From the NCBI RefSeq assembly GCF_034190915.1, contig NW_026947484.1, positions 72,557,482 to 72,621,481 of the forward strand: a stretch of DNA of 64,000 nt, written 5' to 3'. Under the pieces are notes generated by a model that was not told where the DNA came from, did no database searches, and saw only the letters and a program-made list of their open reading frames with translations. The stretch is from Cavia porcellus. Its lineage: Eukaryota > Chordata > Mammalia > Rodentia > Caviidae. Each line of letters begins with the position of its first letter. Within the stretch, counting starts at the first letter, position 1. Shown piece by piece: positions 10,151 through 22,399 of the stretch. The position numbers and the translations under genes were made by a program.

Positions 10151-11429
10151 ATATTAGTGTCATTATTATTTAAGATACCAATGTCAGTATTTTATGACTT
10201 CCAGCTCAAAGCATTCTAATTTATATAAAATGTTTTTTATTATTACTAGTATTAGAATGTTCATGAAACATATAAGCTGAGTTTAAACTGATGTGATAAA
10301 CTTTGCAAAAGCTCAACCTCAAAGATTCATTTAAACCCATTACTCTGCATGCAGCACTTATAACCTTCCCCCACCCAACACACACGCAAAAGACAAAATT
10401 GTTTTTGCATAGTAACATGAATCAAAGAAAAGAGAGATGCAGAAAAGGGCAATTGTCTGTTGTCTACCCTCTCAGAAGTCCCCCGGAGAGAAGCACAAGT
10501 TGTAAATGACAGTTGCTTTGTGATTAGGAACTTATTAAACACACTGCATACCCAATAGTACTATGAACTCAGATGCCCAATCACTACCTGGAGAGGAAGA
10601 GCATATTCCTAATCTCTGCATGACACAGACCTGGCAGGAATCCCAGAGCAGTGGTAGAGCAGGAATGCTAGGAAGAGCATTCCACTGAAGATCCTGGACT
10701 AAGGAACTGCTATGCAATGGCTGGTACCAGTGGACTTCAGTGATGTAGAAAAATTAAGACCTTGTGTGGACTAGTCCTTGAGCTCAAATGACACACCCAT
10801 GGAACTGCTGATGATCTGAACATGAACTGCAATGCTGACATGTCAGAGAGGGCTGTGGCTGAGCTAAATCCAGTGCACATTAAAGTTTCGGTGACCTCAT
10901 TTATACCCACTGGCTGGTGAGGCCTGGAGACCTTCAGGTTACATTCCATTGTTAAAATGAAGGAAAATCATTGCAGCCTCTCTTTCCATCCTTATTTTCT
11001 AATGTGCAGACCTCTCTTCTCTTCCTTGGTTATCAACTCTTTTTCCCTCCCCCATCTCTGTATTAATATGCCCAACTTTCAATTATGAATAATCCAACAG
11101 AATTTTTCCATAGGGGGAAAAAATTGTTAGAAAGCATGGGGCAAAGGAAATTTAGTTGAGGAGTACAGTAAGGGAAAACACTAAGAATGTCTCTATGGTC
11201 AGAGGCTCAAAGTTTACTGGGTCAAAGATTCCTTTGAAAGCCTGACAACACTCTGAGCTTCTCTGCAGATAAATTTCATTTGCAAAAGTACATCTGAAGC
11301 ACAGACAGACATTGCCCTCAGTCTTACATAAAGAGGGTCCCTCAGTTAGGGATTCTAGAACCCCAGTAGAGGTTAGAGGGTTAAACAATGAGACATAGTC
11401 CTGGACACTGACTTCCTGTTGGTCAGCAA
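10151..11429. other. No recognised gene or repeat
   Basis: Mixed-composition sequence with only short ORFs. I recognise no family, splice pattern or RNA gene. Confidence 0.4.
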
Positions 11430-11575
11430 ACATGATGCATCCTTGACAGTCCTCAGACTCTAGCAAGTGTGAAGGAATTAATCTTACCACATAGGCAGGC
11501 TTGCTGGCAGATAGTGGTTCTGTGTTCCATCGAGTATTACTGAGAACACCCCTTTCCAACACAAGCCACCATCAT
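11430..11575. repeat. Unidentified repeat shared with 9668-9800
   Basis: The blocks ccacataggcaggcttgctggc, tgttccat.ga.ta and acacccctttccaacaca recur at 9720-9800 (ccacataggcaggattgctg, ggttccatggaatactc, aacacccttt). The family is not recognised. It may be part of an LTR, because the second copy lies inside another LTR. Confidence 0.45.
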
Positions 11576-11649
11576 AGGGAAGGGTTGCAGAATGGCTGAC
11601 ACGTTTTGATTCCTAGAAGAGCCCAAAGAATAGCGACTAAATAAAAGAC

Positions 11650-11785
11650 ACTTCTTAACACTTCAAAAATGGTATCCTGTTTCATTTTCACAGGAGCCAT
11701 GTGAGATTAGCACTCCCACTGTGCATATGAGAAAAATAAGACTGGTGACACAACCAGCGTCATATTGGTAACAAGCGGTGTTAAC
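11650..11785 (+). mobile_element. MIR SINE
   Basis: catttt..caggagccatgtgagattagcactccca..gcatatgagaaaa..agactggtgacac follows the MIR core and 3' region (acaaccctatgaggtaggta...cagatgaggaaactgaggc), strongly diverged. Confidence 0.55.
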
Positions 11786-11805
11786 ATATCTTACTGTTGC
11801 GGACT

Positions 11806-12130
11806 GAATCTTCCTACTGCAATTCATATGTTGAAAAGCTACCTCCTGATATAATGGGATTAGGAGGGAGGTAGGCTTTTGCTGGGTAATTAGGTTTAGG
11901 TGAGTTCATGAGTGTGGAGTCCCCATCCTTTTCGTACTATGTGAGGATCTGGTGAGAAAGTGGTTGTCTGCAAGCCAAGAGGAAGGTCTTACCAGGGACT
12001 GCATCTTCCAGTACCTTGGTCATGGGTTTCCAGCTCCCATAGATGTGGGACGTAAACTTCTGCTGCTTATGTCTCCCAGCGTGGTCTGACCAGGGCACCC
12101 ATGTTGACTGAGCTTATGTTTTTACCTCCA
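11806..12130 (+). mobile_element. MLT1/MST-type MaLR LTR
   Basis: Contains ggactgaatcttcctactgc, aattcatatgttgaa, tgagttcatgagtgtggagtc, gtctgcaagccaagaggaag, accttggtcatgg and tttccagctccc in the order of MST/MLT1 LTRs. Non-coding. Confidence 0.75.
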
Positions 12131-12779
12131 GGCCTTTTGCATTTCAATTAATATAAATGTTATACTTTATAATCTTTGTTCCAAACTAAACAGGCTAACA
12201 AAAGCTCAATACAAATATTGATTCAATAAAATCAATAAAATGAGTTCAATGAAATAAAAAGGCTTTGGAAAGGCATTAAAATGTACTGACATAAGGGAGA
12301 AGAAGTGCCTTTTCATTTAATTGTTAAAATTCCACCATTTGTGTCCTGCTCACATAATTCTTCACTAAAAATAGCTATTTTCACTCAGTGGCAGCAAAGA
12401 ATATGGAATGGTGTTATCCACAAGTGTGTTATTTTGTTGTACATTCCCACAAACTATAATTAGTCGCTATCTTCTTCAAATATCAAGTCAAACATTTTTG
12501 AGACTTTTTTCTTGCTTACAGAAAATTCAGGAGCAGACAGCTTGAAAAAACATTTTAAAAGGCAATAAAAATAAACCCTGTTCTCTCTTATATCACGATT
12601 TGACTTGGACTCTATTATCATATTTATTCATCTATTTAAAATTATATCTGAAAAGGTATGACTTGAAGCAAAGATTATATCCACCATGATACAAATTTCA
12701 AAGAAAATACATCAAAGAAGATGACAGCAAGAGAGAGCCATCTTAGAAGTTCTTGAAAAACAACTTACTGTATTTAAAG
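12131..12779. other. No recognised feature
   Basis: AT-rich sequence with only short ORFs. I recognise no repeat or gene. Confidence 0.45.
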
Positions 12780-13010
12780 GTAGGAAATCAGCACAGCTAT
12801 AAAAGGTTAAAAACAACCCTTGAACTTCCATGCAATAGACAACTCTCCAGTGGCTAAATGGTTTGAGGCACTCCTATACATGCTAAATTAGAAATGTATC
12901 TACCAGAAAAGCAAGCTGTCAAACAGTATAAATAGCCTAATTTCATACTTGCAAAAGTAAAATTATTGGTTAATAGAAATGAGTAAATATAAAGCTGTAT
13001 TTGTGTACCT
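12780..13010 (+). mobile_element. Old L1 3' fragment
   Basis: caactctccagtggctaaatgg.., agaaaagcaagctgtcaaacag and tataaatagcctaatttcatac follow the 3' end of an old L1M-type element (aagcaaggtgcagaacag...tatagtatgctaccattt). Confidence 0.5.
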
Positions 13011-13364
13011 GTGGATGTATGAGAGAAGAGTCTAAAAGGATCCACACCAGAAACCCGATGGACCCTGTATCACATTCCCTCAAACCACTTCTGATTTCAG
13101 CCACAGCTGCAGTAGATGGCTCCCCACAAGCTCTGACTCATGGTAATGATGTCCCACCCAAAACCCCATACTTGTGGTCTTTTCATATTCTGTCTTGAGG
13201 GGGCTTCTTAAGAGCAAGAAACAAGAGCCAGCTAGGATGAGTCAGTGAATGCCCTTGGGAGAAACAATCAGTAGCAAAAAGAGCTAATGGAAAAGTGCCC
13301 TAACCCTTCCACTGCAGTCTTTGACTAGACAAATATGGGAATCATCTGTGTATATATATATTCT
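13011..13364. other. No recognised feature
   Basis: No recognised repeat or gene. A short (TA)n lies at 13350-13360. Confidence 0.4.
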
Positions 13365-13447
13365 TATTATTGGTGCCAGGGATCAAACTCACAGCCTCGT
13401 GCTTGCCAGGCTGGCACCTGCACCACTGTGCTATATCCTCAGCCCTT
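13365..13447 (-). mobile_element. ID-type SINE
   Basis: ggtgccagggatcaaactcacagcc...gtgctatatcctcagccc is the reverse complement of the tRNA-like ID SINE. From 13448 to 13789 I recognise nothing. Confidence 0.75.
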
Positions 13448-14106
13448 GTATACTTTTTTATTATGGGTAAAATAGCAGAACCTGAGTTTACCATTGTGTG
13501 TCAGTATTTACTAGAGAGACAGACACAACATGAGATATACAAATGCATAAGAATTTACAAGACTGACCTTCAGGGTTAGATGAGGAAGCATGCAGAGGGT
13601 CTGTCTGCACATTGGAGACCAAAGGGTCCAGGCGAAGGTCTGGAGCTCACTGCAGTGTCCTGTGTGGGTCGGTATCAGGAGGCAAATGAGTCCAGGATGA
13701 AGGCTGAAAGCAGATCTGTCCTTTATTTCCCCTTTGTATCACCCAGGTGAAAAGCTGCCTAGGTTGTGGAATTACTGAGCCAATCTAGGTGAACTTCTCT
13801 TACTCAGAGTGACGCCATCAACCATCACATGCTGTAATCATTTTAATGTAAACTTCTATGCCATTAAATACATTCACAGTGTTGTGCAATCATCACCATT
13901 AACCATTTTCAGAGTTTTTTCATCTCCAACATCATCTCCAAATTAATATTGGTACAAGTCAGTAACTCCCCATTCTTGCCTGCCTTGAGTCCCTGAAAAC
14001 TTCTGTTCTACTTTCTGTTCCTATGAACTGGAACAGCTTTAGTATCTCACATGTGAGTAGAGATATTTAAAATTTGTCATTTTTTTTCTGGCTTATGGTG
14101 GAATGA

Positions 14107-14620
14107 TATTGTTTGGATCTAGAATGTTCTGCAGGTATTTAGTCTCCAGCTTGGCATTATTGGGAGATGGTTGAGCCTTTGGAGTGTGGGACTGAGAGAA
14201 AAGTTACTAGGAGTTGCCATGGAAAGGGACTATAATACCCATCTCCTCCTGTCTCTCTTTGCTCCATGGGTGCTAAGATACAAACAGCTTCCTCCCCACA
14301 CACTACCACCATGATGCACTGACTCACCACAGGCTCAAAAACAGTAGGCCACCTGTGGCAAACATGGTGGAGCATTCTTAAATCCTAGCACTCAGGAGGC
14401 TGAGGCAGGAGGATCACTGTGAATTTAAGGCCAGCCTGGGCTATGTATTGAGTTCAAGACACCCTGACTCAAAACAACAACAAACAAACAAACAAAAAAC
14501 CACCCCCAAAACAATAGTCTACCTGACCATAGACTGAAAATGAATGAAAATAAACCTTTTCTCTTTTAAAGATGATTGTCTCAAGTGTTTTATTATAGTA
14601 ACAAAAAACTTCCCACACAA
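14107..14620 (+). mobile_element. MaLR LTR carrying a B1 insertion
   Basis: ttgtttggatctagaatgttc, ggtatttagtctccagcttgg, attattgggagatggttgagc, accaccatgatgcactgac, caccacaggctcaaaaac and, after the B1, ccatagactgaaaatgaatg and aaataaaccttttctctttt follow an MST/ORR1-like LTR to its end. Confidence 0.75.
14350..14506 (+). mobile_element. B1 SINE
   Basis: ggtggagcattcttaaatcctagcactcaggaggctgaggc..ggccagcctgggctat then an (aaac)n tail. It is inserted in the LTR. The flanks aaacagtaggccacctg and aaacaatagtctacctg are a diverged 17-bp target duplication. Confidence 0.85.
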
Positions 14621-15164
14621 TAATTTCACTTAACACAGTGCTTCAAGGTTCATTTATGTTGTAGCACATATCAATGTTTTATTCAATACTGAACAATATT
14701 ATTATATTTTAATATTATATATATTTATATACATATAATCTTTTGTTTATACATTTATCTCTTAGTGGACATTTATGCTGTTTCTGCTGTTTGATTATTG
14801 TGAATAAAACCACTATGAATATTGATGTACAAGTGTTTGAGTCTTGATGTCAACTCATTGGGGTATACAAAAGAAACTTCTGGTAATTCTAAACTTAAGG
14901 TAATTCTAAGTTTAACTTTTTTGAAGAACTACCAAATTGTATACCTCTCACAGGTCCTGGTGGCATCAAACTATGGAATTCTGATAATATGTCCATATGT
15001 TAGCACCTCCTTTCCTGCTTCTCTCTCTGCCCAGGGTGTTCCATGTAGCTTGCCTTCATCTAAGACCTCTAAGTTTTTGTTGCAGGCTTTACTTTTGGGG
15101 AACCCAAGCTAAGAAAACACTCACCTATAAAGATAATGACCTCTAGGAATTAAGGTTAGAGTGG

Positions 15165-16045
15165 GAAGGACAAAGAACTAATCTGTAGACTATACAAAGA
15201 AGTCAAAATATTGGTCCACCTAAAATAAAAGACCCAGTCCAAAAATGGATATCCAAAATGAACAGACAATTCTTCTCAAAAGAAGTACCAATGGTTACTG
15301 AATACATGAAAACATGCTCAGCATCTATGGCCATCAGAAAAGTGCAAATCAAAACAACATTGAAATTCCATCTTACTGTGAAAAGAATTGTTTCCATCAA
15401 GAAATCACCAACAAATACTACAGGAGCTAGGTGAAAAAGGACTATAAACTAATAAAACTACTATAAGTATTGAGATGCCTCAAAAAACTAAAAATGGAAA
15501 TCACAGGACCCAGCTATTTATCTTCTGGTGTCTTTCCAAAAGAGTTAGAAACATCATACCACAGTAAAGCATGCATACCCATGTTTACAATAGCACAACT
15601 CATAACAGCTAAATTGTGGAAGTGGTCTGTATGTCCATCAACTGATGAATGGATTAAAAATGTGATATTTATACTTGATGGAGTGCTACTGTGCTATAAA
15701 GAAGCATAAGCTACATTCATAATAGAAAAATGGATTCACCTGGAAACGATAGTTACGTGAAATAATTCAGACCCAGAAGCTTGATTATCACATGATTTCT
15801 CTCATATGAGAAACTCAAAATAAAAATAAAGAACAAAATAAAGGACAATAATGAGTAGGGGAGCTAGATTGTTTACAAAATGAGGACCAAGAAATGGAGA
15901 AAAGATGGAAAGAGGGGGAAAGGATAAAAAAAGAATTGAGATGTGTGGGGCACATACACCAATTTCCCATGAGTACTGTACAGATTATGTCTTGCAAACA
16001 TGTACTAATAACAGTAAAATTTACTAGAAAATAAAAGTTGTACTT
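15165..16045 (+). mobile_element. L1 ORF2 C-terminal end and 3'UTR
   Basis: Reads like the end of L1 ORF2: ccagtccaaaaatggatatcc, aaatgaacagacaattcttc, gaaattccatcttactgtg, cagctatttatcttctgg, ctgatgaatggattaaaaatg, ttctctcatatgagaa, then a 3'UTR with an A-rich end. Many stops; older than the L1 at 48459. From 15000 to 15164 I see nothing clear. Confidence 0.75.
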
Positions 16046-16122
16046 TATTGTGCTCAAGAATCAACAGAAACTCTGCATAGTGGTATAGTATATCCAGTGC
16101 AAAGCATGTTGATGACAGATGG

Positions 16123-16477
16123 TGTTATGGTTTATGTTTGGATGGCCCCCTCATGCAGTCATGGAGGCAGCTGAATCTATCATTTGTGATTGGTTCGCTG
16201 TCTAGTGCTGAGATTGGCAGTGTTGAGTGCTGAACCTATTCAGGAGTGGGTAGTTGACATAAAATGTAGGGGAATGTTTTTCTTTTTTTCTTTTTTGCCC
16301 TTTTTGCTTTTGTTGCTGTGGCCACTATGAATGGCTGCCCCTTGGTGATACCACCCTGCCTTGGAGCCAGTTGCAAATGGAATGAAACCTCCAAAATCTG
16401 TTTAAATGAATCTTTCCTTCCTTCATTTTGGGTATCAGGTATTTTGTCTCAACAATGAGAGAAAAGTAACCCAGACA
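16123..16477 (+). mobile_element. MaLR-type solo LTR with perfect 5-bp target duplication
   Basis: TGTTATGGTTTATGTTTGGA start and ..AGTAACCCAGACA end, 355 bp. It is flanked by GATGG at 16118-16122 and 16478-16482. Contains a T-rich tract at 16278-16310 and the pre-end block ggtattttgtctcaacaatg typical of rodent MaLR LTRs. Non-coding. Confidence 0.9.
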
Positions 16478-16482
16478 GATGG

Positions 16483-17781
16483 TATTATTTCACGAGCATC
16501 AACTTGTATATACCTATGACACTGTAATTCTTCTCTCAAGCGGACAACAGATTTCTTAACTGTAGACTGGAAACAAGGGCACAATGTTCACAGAACATTC
16601 TCTAGTGACAAATTAAGTGACAACAACCAGCAACTGTTTGTAGGAACGTGAACAGAAAACAAGGAAGGAGTCACACGAGGGTATGGTAAACCCATGAAGA
16701 CAAACGAACTACAGTGGGTCACATAAACATAGAGGAATATTTCACCCAAATCTGGAATAATACATTTAAGTTACTCAAAGTTTACACTTTATTTTCATAA
16801 AGTTTACAAACAAATAAAACTAACAATATTTTATTTATCATAAACTGGACAATGAGCAGAAAAGGGAAGAGACAGAGCTAAGTGAAGCACTCATTTCAAG
16901 TGCAAGATTAAAGAGGGTGCCAGCTAACTCTGTGATCAAGATAAATCATGCTTTGATGCTCCATTCTAAAAGGTCAGATTGGCAAAGGGAAGTCCTCTGA
17001 GCCAGTCACCTGTCCTTCTAATAAAATCACATAGGAACCAAGTGTGGGGTTAGGATAGAACATGTCTCAGAAAAATCAAAAAGAAAAAAAAAAGATTTAA
17101 GAACCTTGGTTGAACTTTAATGATGATATTAATATCTGATCTGCTCCATGGAAGGGACTTTTTCACTTTCTTCAAAGGAATTAATTCTTGATATCCTAAA
17201 TGGGAAGCAAAAAATTTAGCAAAATTTACTTACTAAATAAACAAAAAGCAGCCTTTTGTTGTTGTTTTCCTGAAGTTATGTCTCATAAGAATGAGAGGCT
17301 ATAAAGAAATACGAGATAAAGTGGACAGAAAGTATTCCAATGTGTCAGCTTAACAGCCATAAAATATGTTCCCTTTTGTACTCTTCATTTGATTACATTT
17401 CCCTACTCTTTTTATGGATGTATTCCAAATGTCAACAGAACTATATCTAGATTTCATTTACCTATGTTCCTGACGATGGGTTTGTTCAGTGTTGAGAATT
17501 CAGCTCAAGAAGAATGTCTTGTCAGAGAAAAAAGAAAAGAAAAAAGTCTTTACCAAATTAAGAAAATATCTTTGGAGTTTTCATTTAAAGTGATGTTTAC
17601 TTGCGTCAGTTGTCCTTGATAATTATATCAAATCTATGAACATTGTTCTGGGGTTCTTTTGTTTTGAAATATTGGCTCCATTTTCCTTTCCTTTTTACTA
17701 GCCCAAAACTCACACTGCAGAGCTCATTTTCTCTTTATCCTTCTGTTTTTCACTACCTTTAATACATGTGAAACTGTGTCT

Positions 17782-17785
<4 letters not shown>
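16483..17785. other. No recognised gene or repeat
   Basis: AT-rich, with only short ORFs, A-runs at 17080 and no family I recognise. Ends at the (CA)n microsatellite. Confidence 0.45.

Positions 17786-17825
<40 letters not shown>
17786..17825. repeat. (CA)n microsatellite
   Basis: About 20 uninterrupted CA dinucleotides, immediately followed by L1 ORF2 sequence. Confidence 0.95.
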
Positions 17826-17827
<2 letters not shown>

Positions 17828-18110
17828 TGGAAAGGTATATGCTATTCCTGGGTAGGCAGAACAAATATTGTCAAAACACCCATACTTCCAAAACTGATAT
17901 ACAGATTTAATGCAATCCCAATTCAAATATTAATAGCACCTCTCACAGAACCAGAGAAACCAATTCTAAAATTCATATGGAATCAGAAGAGGCTAAGAAT
18001 AGCAAAGCAATCTTGGGTAATAAAGAACAAAGTAGGAGTTATATTACAGTGATTTTACAAAACAAAAAACAGCATGGTACTAGCACAAAAACAGACATGT
18101 GAATTAATGG
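17826..18110 (+). pseudogene. L1 ORF2 fragment (C-terminal to reverse transcriptase)
   Basis: Open reading [20 protein letters not shown]...[14 protein letters not shown], in the plus frame that covers 17768-18052. This is the conserved stretch just C-terminal to the L1 reverse transcriptase. It is truncated on both sides and no product is expected. From 18111 to 18804 I recognise nothing further. Confidence 0.8.
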
Positions 18111-19038
18111 ACAGTGTGCAGTACACAACATGTTCCCCAGGGCAAAGGGCTGAGTCACACACACGCCATCAGCTATCACTACCTCCAGCCATTGCTACTG
18201 CACTGAATGTTAGAGTCCTATTTGCTGAGGTTTTGTTTCATTTCATTTCCAGACTGCACCAAAACCTGGAGAGACAGGCCTTATCTCCACTGTCTCATCT
18301 TTAGCAGAGATTCCAAATGTCCATTACCAACGTGTAGCAGGTTCCCTGTTTATAATCTCTATAGGTTACTTCAACTGAAAACGTGGGTGGAGTAAAGGAT
18401 AGTTAAATGCATCCTCAAGTTGCCATTTTTAACTGAAAGTCATCTCTGCTTTTATGAAATCTGGGACAGCTACCAAATTAGCACCCACATGTAATGGCTG
18501 GCAAAGGAAGGAATCGGGGGCAGAAGATTTATGCTATATTCTTATCCCATTTCTCAGTCATCACCTACAAGCAGATGTCTTCTACAAGAACACCAGTTTA
18601 GTAGCCAAGAGTATCGAGGAGAAAGAAAACCAAGATGTTTTCCACAGTGTTTGGTCTTTCAATATTTTTGATGCCTAGAAGCCACTACACCAACTAAATC
18701 TTCAGTGATGGTCTGCTGCTTTTCCCATTCTGTGGTCCCACTTTTTGCTATCAGGCCCTGTTTTATAGGTCCAGCTGGCCTTAAACTCAGTAAAAATATG
18801 ATTCATTTTGTAAGGAAACATCATCAAACAGTCTTCCAAAGTGGCCATGCTATTTTGCATTTCCATCAGGAACGAATGAGAGTTCCTTTTGCTCCATGTG
18901 CTTACCTACATTTGGTGTCATCAGTGTTCTGGGTCTTGTCAATTCTAGTAAGTGTGCTGTGATATCACACTGTTGTTTTTCTTGGCCAGTCATTTCCCTG
19001 ATGATTTATATTTCAGAGCATCTTTTTTCTGTGCTTGT

Positions 19039-19806
19039 TGTAGTCAGGGGTTGTGAGGAGAACAATTAGAATCAAGACAAAGAATTTATACTATTATTTT
19101 ATAATGGTCACCCACAATTAAACACAAGAAAGTGCAGGAAATCTGTCCACAACACTAAAGACCCAGAATATTCAACCAAGGGCCTGCATCCCAGATCAAT
19201 GTCCTGCATGAGTCCAGATGAAAACCTAGAGCCCATAACAATGCCTCTCACAAGTCCAGTTGGAGGTCTAGAGCCCACGAGGATTCATGCCAGTCTGTTT
19301 TATGGATCTCCACTGGGAAGGCCCACAGGTACAGTGGTAGAAGCTGGAAAGTCTATGCTAGCAGGTTGAAGAAGCTGTGCTGGTAGGTTGAGAGTTCTAC
19401 ACTGGAGCTGAGAAGTCACACTCAAAACAAAGACCAGGGCTGTCCTGAAAAGTACCACAGCCATCCTGAGCAACACAGAGGCCCTAGGCTCCTCTGATGA
19501 TAAGCACAGTCGAGTACATGCTAGGAAGCCAGCATAATGAGTTCATCCTGGAGATTAAATGGCACACATCTCCCCCTCAGGAACCAGGAAGTGATGCTCA
19601 ATGTAAGGACCAGAGCTCCTCCAGGAGAACCAACAGCTCAAACAGCAACACTAAGTGAAACCCACAATACCTCAGCGCCTCCCTTCTCCTTCTCCATCTC
19701 TCTATTTTATGCTGGCAACTTTCCTCAGGTGGAGCATCTATGCTCAGCACCATGGTGATTTAATTCTGCTGGCATTAAGTTGACCACCAGTTTTTAATCT
19801 ATAATA
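19039..19806 (+). mobile_element. Unidentified 768-bp dispersed repeat, copy 1
   Basis: Starts TGTAGTCAGGGG and is inserted in an L1. The L1 sequence is interrupted exactly between GTGCTTGT (19031-19038) and GTGCTTAT (19807-19814). Copy 2 at 24367-24967 shares the order gtcaggg / agtgcaggaaatctgtcc / tagagcccataacaatg / ctgggaaggcccac / gaagctggaaagtc / tcctctgatgat / ctcaggtgg / ttgaccac.ag. No protein coding. It could be an LTR (TG start), but the right end is not a clear CA and the flanks look like 8-bp duplications. Orientation arbitrary. Confidence 0.65.
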
Positions 19807-19938
19807 GTGCTTATGTGCTTTTCAATATCTCTTTGGTGACTGTTAAGATCTTTGGTCCATTTTGTAATTAAATTGTTTTCCTATTGTTGGGTCTTAAAAG
19901 TTCTTTGTATGTTTTTAATAATAGTCCTTTATCAGATA

Positions 19939-19940
19939 TA

Positions 19941-19981
<41 letters not shown>

Positions 19982-20066
19982 TTTTTAATCGGTACCAGGG
20001 ATCAAACTCACGACCCCCTGCTTGCAAGGCAGGTGCTTATGCCGCTGAGCTAAATCCCCAGCCCCC
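19939..20066 (-). mobile_element. ID-type SINE with (TA)n, inserted in L1
   Basis: (TA)n with one interruption at 19939-19980, then ggtaccagggatcaaactcacg..cttgcaaggcaggtgcttat..gctgagctaaatccccagcc, a well-preserved minus-strand ID. Flanked by tcagatata in the L1 on both sides. Confidence 0.9.
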
Positions 20067-20180
20067 GTCAGATATATTTTTAGCAAACTTTTTCTCCTAG
20101 TCTGTGGCTTGTCTCTTCACATAGCTTTTTAATTATTTTGAGTTCTGTAAATTTTAAGAGTCACTTTTATTTTTAATTGG

Positions 20181-20750
20181 CACAGTAACTGTACATATTT
20201 ATGGGGTGTAATCTGACATTTCAGTAGGGGTATATAATGTGTCATGATCAGATCAGGGCCCATGGAATATCTGTCATCCTTTCTTTGTGCTGGGTGCCTT
20301 CAAATTCTTCTATTTTGAAAAGTTCGATTGTCTGCCATAGTTATCCTACTGTCATGTAGTTGCTTAGAAGTTATTCTTCCTGTCCACCTATAAACTACCC
20401 TCTCTCCATAGCCCCAAGTCCTACACTCATCCTCCACCCCCAGGCTCTGGTAACTGTTATTCTATTCTTCATTACCTTGAGAACAACTTTTTAGCTTCCA
20501 CAATTAGTTAGAGCATACAGCATTTGTCTTTCTGTGCCTGGCTTATTTTACCTAATGTCATGTCCTCCAGATCCACTCATGTTGCTGTAAATGATAGAAT
20601 TTTATTCTTTTTATTACTGGATAATGTTCCATCTTACATATAATTTTTTTTCTCCATTCACCTACTAATTGAATCTGGGTTGAGTCGCACCTTGACTGCT
20701 GTGAATAATGTCAAGCAGTGGGGTTTCTGGGTAATACTGAGAGAAGGACC
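20181..20750 (-). mobile_element. Old L1M 3'UTR and ORF2 end
   Basis: cagtaactgtacatatttatgg, atgtgtcatgatcagatcagg, ctggtaactgttattctattc, ctggcttattttacctaatg and ctgtgaataatgtcaagcagt follow a minus-strand L1MA/MB-type 3' end. Confidence 0.7.
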
Positions 20751-20759
20751 CAGTGCCCT

Positions 20760-21190
20760 ACAAGAGACATTTTAGTTCCCTTCTTTCTTCTCTCTTTGGC
20801 AGTCAGAGCCACATCACATGCCCATGGCTATTCCAGGAGATGTTTGTCTTGGCTGTGGCAAGCTTTAGTCCTGAGTCCAGGCTTTCTGGAAGACTCTGTT
20901 CTTCAGCAGATGCTAAAGTTACCCCGAATCCAGTTTAAGTGGAGCTCTGCCCCTACCCACAACTAGGAAGAAATGCTGTGGTTAGCCAGTGGGACGTTCT
21001 GCAGGAATGAGCCAGTCTTACTATCTGTGTACACAAACTTTCCTGTGTACTTATCATTTCAGTCCAGGACAGCTCCCCTTTACGTTGCAGCAATAAGACT
21101 CAAATAAAGCCCCTCTGGATGGATTTTATCTTGCTTAGTTCTCTCCAGTAGAGCATCCTGAACTGGTCCTTCCAAGAGCTGGTAACACTA
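20760..21190 (+). mobile_element. Possible ERV LTR
   Basis: The stretch gcagcaataagactcaaataaagcccctctgg... has the look of a retroviral LTR polyadenylation/R-U5 block, preceded by GC-richer sequence. No clear TG/CA ends or target duplication were found, so this is tentative. From 21190 to 21640 I recognise nothing. Confidence 0.25.
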
Positions 21191-21639
21191 AAGGTAGGAA
21201 GTGCTGAAAGAGGCCGTCAGTGGGGGCTGGTATTGTAGAGGGCACTCAGCACACAGAAAGCTAGGAGAGTGACGGAGGGCAAAGAGCTGCAGCAGCCACC
21301 ACCTCCAGTGGGGAGTGAAGCTCCAGAGCTGCCAGTAGCTGCTGGCTCTGACGGCCATGACAGCCTCAAGAGGACCACTAACACTGCAAGCTGAGAACCA
21401 ATAGCATGCAAAGCTCAGAGACGTTAACACAGTGGGAGCTGGATCTTGCCTATTTCTGCTTTCTGTCCAAACTGAGCAAAAGAATGCTCAGCCATTGGTG
21501 ACATCTCCATTTCCAGGTCTTTCAGGAACTTCCATAACTGTTTTTTAATGAGAGCTGGGCTAATTTATATTCTCACTCTTCTTTAACTTCTTACCTGCAT
21601 CTCTTACTTTTTATCTCCTCTGCAAGTCATTCTGTGATG

Positions 21640-22090
21640 AAAAGATACCTTATTAGGGTTTTGATTTGCATATCCTTGATGATTAGTGAAACTGAACTTT
21701 TTTTCATGTATTTCTTGGCCATATTTTTTCAGAAATATCTTTATCCTTCATACTTTTTGCTGATAATTTGTTTGAATTCCTTACGTATTATGGAAATTAA
21801 TCCCTTTTCAGATGAATAGTTTTCACTGCTTTTGAGTTTGAATCAGTCCCAACTGTCAATATTTACTTTATTTGCTTGTGCTTTTGGAGTCATAGCAGAA
21901 ACATCTGTTCTCATACCAATGCCCTAAAGCATTCCCCCTGTATTTTTTCCTGGTAGTTTCATAATGTCCAGTCTTACATTTAAGTTTTTGATTTATTTGG
22001 AGTTGATTTTGTACAGGTTGAAGGGTAAGGGTCTAGTTCCTTCTCCTGCACATGGATGATCATCAGATTGACTTACCAGAGGCATTTGCC
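21640..22090 (-). mobile_element. L1 ORF2 fragment
   Basis: ggttttgatttgcatatccttgatgattagtg, tgcttttggagtcatagcag, caatgccctaaagcattccc, cttacatttaagtttttgattta, gagttgattttgtacaggt and cttctcctgcacatggatg are the reverse complement of L1 ORF2. From 22090 to 22400 no clear family. Confidence 0.8.
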
Positions 22091-22399
22091 CCACAATAAA
22101 TGAGATCATAAAGATGCTTTCTCTAGAAGGAGAAATTTGAATTTGCATTTTAAATTTTAAAATGTGATCAAGCAAATATTGCTATTGGTATGCAATGCTG
22201 ATCACTTGGAAAAGGTGGGGGTAAATCAGTTTGCTTATGAAGGATATTCTGTAAGCCAAGGGAGAGAAGACTCTGCTCATATCTGAGGTCCACTGACATT
22301 AGAGAATTCTTTTGGGATGAATTAAATTAGCTCTTAGCCAGGCAATCTGGCAAGGGAAGACATAAAGCATTTAAAATACAATTAGTTGAGAAACTATAC

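Larger units (their letters stand above)
13790..14990 (-). mobile_element. Old L1M 3' end, split by an LTR
   Basis: Minus-strand L1M 3'UTR and end of ORF2. 13850-14100 carries cattcacagtgttgtgcaatcatcacc and actccccattctt..cctg. 14620-14900 resumes with cttcaaggttcattta, ttgtgaataaaaccactatgaat and attggggtatac. The LTR at 14107-14620 lies between the two parts. Confidence 0.7.
18805..20180 (-). mobile_element. L1 ORF2 3' region, split by two insertions
   Basis: Minus-strand L1: ttccaaagtggccatgctatttt.., aacgaatgagagttcctttt, ggtgtcatcagtgttctggg up to 19038, then tgcttttcaatatctctttgg, gactgttaagatctttggtcc and ctagtctgtggcttgtctctt from 19807. The unidentified repeat 19039-19806 and the SINE 19981-20066 are inserted in it. 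Confidence 0.8.
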
